NCBI GenBank assembly: GCA_015068245.1
Contig: SVKU01000008.1
Coordinates: forward strand, 22,628 to 86,627
Reading direction: 5' to 3'
From: Oscillospiraceae bacterium
GTDB taxonomy: Bacteria > Bacillota > Clostridia > Oscillospirales > Oscillospiraceae
Length of the DNA stretch: 64,000 nucleotides
Position 1 is the first letter of the stretch. The number at the start of each line of letters is the position of its first letter. Both the position numbers and the translations under genes were made by a program. Positions 61,019 through 64,000 of this stretch are shown piece by piece. The notes under the pieces are model-generated. The model had not been told where the DNA came from, searched no databases, and saw nothing but the letters and a program-made list of their open reading frames with translations.

Positions 61019-61735
61019 TTAGTCGATGAAGCTGACTTTTTCGCTGAATGGTTCTCTTACAGACGCTGATGACACGGCGTCAGCACTGTTTTCCGGCACG
61101 CCGATGAGCAGTATAGCCACTGCTGTATAGTTGTCAGGGATCTCAAATACCTCTTTGTAATACTCCTTGTTTTCCCCGTTGAGAACAATATTGGGGTGGG
61201 CAAGGAACTTGGTACCGTAGCCAAGATACTGAGCCGTTATGCTCATGGCTTCGGCAGCAAGACCGCAGTCAAAATCTGCGTTGTAAGGGCTTTCGTCAGC
61301 GGAGATAAGTATAGCGGTGTGAGCGTTCCAGAGATTGAACCTCTCGGCGTAGGTGCCGTACTCGTATACTTTCAATACCTCTTCCCCAAGCTCGGACAGC
61401 AGTTCAGTGTTTGTTATAACAGAAAAGTGCCATGGCTGGTAGTTCACCGCACTGGGAGAGTTGAGCCCCGCAAGCAGAATTGTCTCAATATCTTCTTCAG
61501 CCACCGCTTCCCCGGTGGTGTACTGGGTGGTCTTGGCTTGAGTTAATATATGCATTATGTCAACTTCTTCGGCAGGTTCAGTCTCAGCGGACGGAGTGGA
61601 CTGCACCTGTTCCGACGGCTCGGCAGACACCGGCGGTGCATAGGATTCGGGGGTTACGGTGTTTGCGGTTTTTGCCCCGCAGGCCGCAAGGATCAGCAGG
61701 CAAACCGGCAAAAATATAATCAACATTTTTCTCAT
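61019..61735 (-). CDS. Lipoprotein with a nitroreductase-like domain
   Basis: This 238-residue protein has an N-terminal lipoprotein signal (LILAACGAK, cysteine near residue 19), a linker rich in Ser, Pro and Glu, and a nitroreductase-fold domain from residue about 60: HILTQAKTTQYTTGEAVAEE, GLNSPSAVNYQPWHFSVITN, and GLAAEAMSITAQYLGYGTKF. The family's first motif usually has an Arg-Arg-Ser that grips the FMN phosphate; here the same place reads KTTQY. The protein is predicted to be outside the membrane, where FMN is rarely free, so enzymatic activity is uncertain. Confidence 0.85.
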   Translation of the reverse strand: MRKMLIIFLPVCLLILAACGAKTANTVTPESYAPPVSAEPSEQVQSTPSAETEPAEEVDIMHILTQAKTTQYTTGEAVAEEDIETILLAGLNSPSAVNYQPWHFSVITNTELLSELGEEVLKVYEYGTYAERFNLWNAHTAILISADESPYNADFDCGLAAEAMSITAQYLGYGTKFLAHPNIVLNGENKEYYKEVFEIPDNYTAVAILLIGVPENSADAVSSASVREPFSEKVSFID

Positions 61736-61866
61736 TTTTTCTCACCTCAGTTGGATTATACTATATTTCGGTACCAATGAACAGACGTAATGCTCCAAAA
61801 TCCATTGAAAACCTTGCGGTAATATGCTAAACTTTCAAAAACGCTATCTGAAAGGACGGGATCATT

Positions 61867-62448
61867 ATGGACATGAGCGGATTCCTCTGGATACGGGAAC
61901 CCAAAGAATACTCTTTTGAAGGCAACACCGTGAAAATCGTTACTCAACCCAACACAGATCTCTGGCAGCGGACATATTACGGGTTTCAAAACGACAATGC
62001 ACCTGTGCTGCAGATGAAGACCGACGAACAGTATTTCTCTTTTGTTGTCCGCACCGAATTTGACAGCAAAAGAAGATTTGACCAGTGCGGTGTGGTGATA
62101 TATCTTGACAGCGAGAACTGGCTGAAAGCGTCCATAGAATACGAAAACGCTCAGTTTCAGCGATTGGGCAGCGTTGTCACCAACCACGGTTACTCCGACT
62201 GGGCAACAACCGATATCCCCGCAAGCGTCAAGTCCATGTGGTACAGGCTCAGCAGGCGTGGTTCGGATTATTGTATTGAATGTTCTGCCGATGGGCAGGA
62301 TTTTAAGCAGATGCGCATTTGCCACCTGTTCGAAGGCGGCGGAGAAATATCCTTTGGCATCTATGCCTGCTCCCCCGAGGATTCCTCTTTTGAAGCTCGT
62401 TTCAGCAATATGGAAATTACGGATTGCAAGTGGCTTGCCCACGAATAA
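61867..62448 (+). CDS. DUF1349 protein
   Basis: The 193-residue protein matches the DUF1349 pattern: FLWIREPKEYSFEGNTVKIV, LWQRTYYGFQNDNAPVLQMK, FDQCGVVIYLDSENWLKASI and YENAQFQRLGSVVTNHGYSD, with IYACSPEDSSFEARFSNMEI at the end. This concanavalin-like fold has no fixed function but is often called a regulator or carbohydrate-related protein. There is no signal peptide. A ribosome site AAGGACGG precedes the ATG. It is a single-gene unit. Confidence 0.85.
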   Translation: MDMSGFLWIREPKEYSFEGNTVKIVTQPNTDLWQRTYYGFQNDNAPVLQMKTDEQYFSFVVRTEFDSKRRFDQCGVVIYLDSENWLKASIEYENAQFQRLGSVVTNHGYSDWATTDIPASVKSMWYRLSRRGSDYCIECSADGQDFKQMRICHLFEGGGEISFGIYACSPEDSSFEARFSNMEITDCKWLAHE

Positions 62449-62456
62449 TATGCGCT

Positions 62457-62484
62457 GCCTGCCCCACCATAACCCGGGGCAGGC
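62457..62484 (+). terminator. Hairpin after the DUF1349 gene
   Basis: A 9-bp GC-rich stem, gcctgcccc (62457-62465) with 62476-62484, lies just after the stop codon. There is no T-run, so it may be a weak terminator or a 3' stabiliser. Confidence 0.4.
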
Positions 62485-62494
62485 TCCGGAACAC

Positions 62495-62523
62495 TTGACA
62501 TTCAACTGTTCATGTTGTAGAAT
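62495..62523 (+). promoter_or_regulatory. Promoter for the tRNA-Arg/tRNA-Val pair
   Basis: A perfect TTGACA (62495-62500), a 17-bp spacer and TAGAAT (62518-62523) lie 25 bases ahead of tRNA-Arg. Confidence 0.8.
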
Positions 62524-62548
62524 AATTTGGCTGGAAACGATCAAATAT

Positions 62549-62625
62549 GCTTCCGTAGCTCAGCTGGATAGAGCATCCGCCTCCTAAGCGGAAGGTCGTG
62601 GGTTCGAATCCCGCCGGGAGTGCCA
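62549..62625 (+). tRNA. tRNA-Arg (CCT anticodon)
   Basis: The anticodon stem TCCGC/GCGGA encloses loop ctCCTaa, so the anticodon is CCT (reads AGG). The acceptor stem GCTTCCG (62549-62555) pairs with CGGGAGT at 62615-62621, with two G-U pairs, followed by discriminator G and encoded CCA. Length is 77 bases. Confidence 0.95.
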
Positions 62626-62659
62626 TGCCGCAAGGCTGCCCGGTTTCCAAACCGAATAT

Positions 62660-62736
<77 letters not shown>

Positions 62737-62737
62737 T

Positions 62738-62796
62738 AACTGGACACCAGTTTTGATACAATATGTATCGAAGCGGGTGTCCAGTTTCTTTTTGCA
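62738..62796 (+). terminator. Terminator after the tRNA pair
   Basis: An 11-bp stem, aactggacacc (62738-62748) with 62776-62786, has an inner GATAC/GTATC stem and is followed by TTCTTTTT. It begins two bases after the CCA of tRNA-Val. Confidence 0.8.
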
Positions 62797-62841
62797 AAAG
62801 TCCCTATTTGCAAGGGTTTTCATGTACCTTTTAACGAAAGC

Positions 62842-62884
62842 AGGCTCTACGGTAACCGAGGAATGGTCGCCGCAGAGCCTTTTT
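62842..62884 (+). terminator. Second hairpin with T-run beyond the tRNA pair
   Basis: The stem aggctctacgg (62842-62852) pairs with ccgcagagcct (62870-62880) with one mismatch, and is followed by TTTT. It could be a back-up tRNA terminator or the remnant of an integrated element's end. Confidence 0.6.
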
Positions 62885-62969
62885 GCATTTTTGCCTATGT
62901 ACTTTTTAATTATAGGTCTGGGGGTGTGCATTGGGTTCAGAGGAATAATTAAAAGGTGCAACGCTCTGT

Positions 62970-63404
62970 TTATGGAGATACAATCCTTCCGTTCCGAAGT
63001 GTGGCGTGGGTAAAGAAATCAAGAGAGACTGTAATGTCCCACCCATAAATATCCTTAAAGAACGAGAACTGGTCTGCCATACCAAATACCTTGTTTATAT
63101 CACGCAGGCCACCGCAGCAGTTAAAAGAATAGTTAACGCTGATATGATCGAAGTGTCGCTCAATTTTGGTGTCCAGTTCGTACAGTTCAGAAACCTCTAT
63201 GGCAGCTTGGATAAAATCCTCACTGGCTTTGATCCGCTCCGGCATAAGGACATAGGTGGTGTTCGCCTGTATTTTTTGCATTATCTCCTCAAAAGAAGGA
63301 GTCGGCTCTTCTGGCTCGTCCGCCATCTCCAGTTCTATCTGTTTCATTTCCTCCATCGGATCGATGCGAGGATATTTCTTTTCATAGATGATTTCTACAC
63401 TCAT
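62970..63404 (-). CDS. Hypothetical accessory-region protein, 144 residues
   Basis: The family is not recognised. The protein is acidic, with a helical N-terminal half (PMEEMKQIELEMADEPEEPT) and a more globular C-terminal part holding VLMPERIKASEDFIQAAIEV, FDHISVNYSFNCCGGLRDIN and KVFGMADQFSFFKDIYGWDI. The start ATG at 63404 has GAGGGG 8 bases upstream and lies 4 bases after the SLOG gene's stop, so the two are coupled. Such proteins accompany integrative elements in gut Clostridia, which is inference from context only. Confidence 0.7.
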   Translation of the reverse strand: MSVEIIYEKKYPRIDPMEEMKQIELEMADEPEEPTPSFEEIMQKIQANTTYVLMPERIKASEDFIQAAIEVSELYELDTKIERHFDHISVNYSFNCCGGLRDINKVFGMADQFSFFKDIYGWDITVSLDFFTHATLRNGRIVSP

Positions 63405-63408
63405 ACGC

Positions 63409-63897
63409 TCACCCCTCGATGCGGACAACAGGTACCCCGACCCTCACCGCGTAGTCAATCGTGTTTTTCGTACCACTCTTTTCTCCGTTGAATACGGCTA
63501 TAACTCTGGCAGAGTGATTAACCATCCATTCATTTCGGATCTGGAAACAGGCTCGACTATAGCCCTCACAGACATATTTCACGAAGTCTGCGGATGCCAG
63601 TATCTCTTTGTACTGTCCTTGCCATTCTTGGCTCCAACCGCGCTCAAAGCCGTCATAGGGGCAGGCACACATAAGTTTGACATCGTAACCCTCATCACGA
63701 AGCGTCAGCACGATTTGCGCTGCCCAGATATCAACACCCCGTGCCATACCCGTAATAAAGACATTCAGTCCGTCAGCAACTGCCTGACGGATTTCTTTTT
63801 CCAGATCCTTTTTGATGGCTCTGTTCTGGCGTGTCAGCTTCTCCGGGCGGTGTCCCGTGAAGCATACTCGGTGCATTCGTTTTTCGGCTTCGGTCAT
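63409..63897 (-). CDS. SLOG-family (DUF1273/YpsA-like) protein
   Basis: This 162-residue Rossmann-like protein starts VCFTGHRPEKLTRQNRAIKK, then has LNVFITGMARGVDIWAAQIV and LMCACPYDGFERGWSQEWQG, the pattern of the SLOG/DUF1273 family, which binds nucleotide-like ligands. It is often found in phage, plasmids and integrative elements, besides the chromosomal YpsA. The start ATG at 63897 has GGAGGGG upstream; a promoter lies about 40 bases further up. Confidence 0.85.
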   Translation of the reverse strand: MTEAEKRMHRVCFTGHRPEKLTRQNRAIKKDLEKEIRQAVADGLNVFITGMARGVDIWAAQIVLTLRDEGYDVKLMCACPYDGFERGWSQEWQGQYKEILASADFVKYVCEGYSRACFQIRNEWMVNHSARVIAVFNGEKSGTKNTIDYAVRVGVPVVRIEG

Positions 63898-63935
63898 ACA
63901 AGTCCCCTCCGTGATTCCTGCCTTACTAACATTAC

Positions 63936-63964
63936 ATCATACCACATACCTATTCTCGTTTCAA
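63936..63964 (-). promoter_or_regulatory. Promoter for the SLOG gene pair
   Basis: TTGAAA (63959-63964), a 17-bp spacer and TATGAT (63936-63941) on the minus strand lie about 40 bases upstream of the SLOG-family gene. Confidence 0.7.
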
Positions 63965-64000
63965 CTCGTATGTATTTTATCTCTCACCTTGGAAGTAAAA

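Noticed and set aside
60185..61069. A 294-residue frame opposite the beta-helix gene
   Set aside because: Shadow frame in a GC-biased gene.
62753..63013. An 86-residue plus-strand frame next to tRNA-Val with one hydrophobic segment
   Set aside because: It crosses two terminator hairpins and lacks a ribosome site, though a short membrane peptide from the ATG at 62823 cannot be fully excluded.

Overview
The window is bacterial chromosome from a spore-forming, low-to-mid GC Clostridia member, most plausibly a gut Oscillospirales-type organism. The reasons are the spoIIAA-spoIIAB-sigF operon, a SpoIID-like protein, a YtvI-like protein, the Asp23/FakA pair, a T-box in front of valS, SLH and VanW surface proteins, TTG/GTG starts with strong GGAGG-type ribosome sites, near-consensus sigma-A promoters that almost all have 17-bp spacers, and a dense family of intergenic palindromic repeats. 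This is inference; no rRNA or species marker is present.

Layout. 1-300: the 3' end of a MazF-family toxin gene and a decayed copy of its tail. 300-3000: two unrecognised small proteins, then the forespore sigma-factor operon on the minus strand. 3.1-3.8 kb: repeat block 1. 3.8-8.0 kb: folC and valS behind a T-box. 8.0-12.7 kb: tmk, a rhodanese, fakA with its Asp23 partner, and rpoN (sigma-54). 12.8-16.5 kb: a TAXI-type TRAP transporter operon. 16.5-20 kb: a heterodimeric ABC exporter. 20-25 kb: a YtvI/AI-2E-family permease, an SLH-VanW protein and a large old-yellow-enzyme/FeS reductase with a strange Met-Gly-Pro-rich insert. 25.2-30.8 kb: a complete Opp/Dpp-type importer. 31.1-38.8 kb: a MacB-like system with three lipoprotein adaptors, one giant permease and two ATPases, one of which ends in an AbrB-like domain. 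38.9-44.6 kb: a PH-domain protein, a PerR plus mini-rubredoxin oxidative-stress pair, an aromatic-acid-exporter-like protein, an SLH protein, an alpha/beta hydrolase, a MITE-like element and a P-loop kinase. 44.7-53.6 kb: tRNA-Leu, prfB, secG, a SpoIID-like protein, citrate synthase, mnmE, a surface serine hydrolase and an RlmD-type methyltransferase. 53.6-62.5 kb: small membrane and hypothetical proteins, two MATE exporters, a CoA-transferase, a 38-residue membrane protein, a beta-helix protein, a lipoprotein nitroreductase and a DUF1349 protein. 62.5-64 kb: tRNA-Arg and tRNA-Val, then accessory genes (a SLOG/DUF1273 protein) that look like the start of an integrated element.

The most interesting signals are a modular family of short covarying palindromes filling at least five intergenic gaps, the three-adaptor ABC system with its AbrB-tailed ATPase, a lipoprotein nitroreductase lacking the usual FMN-phosphate arginines, the insert-bearing flavoenzyme whose low-complexity segment resembles the tail of the beta-helix protein, and a terminator-like hairpin directly in front of spoIIAA. 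Nothing here is a CRISPR array or a recognised defence island. All family assignments come from reading motifs by eye; no database search was run.
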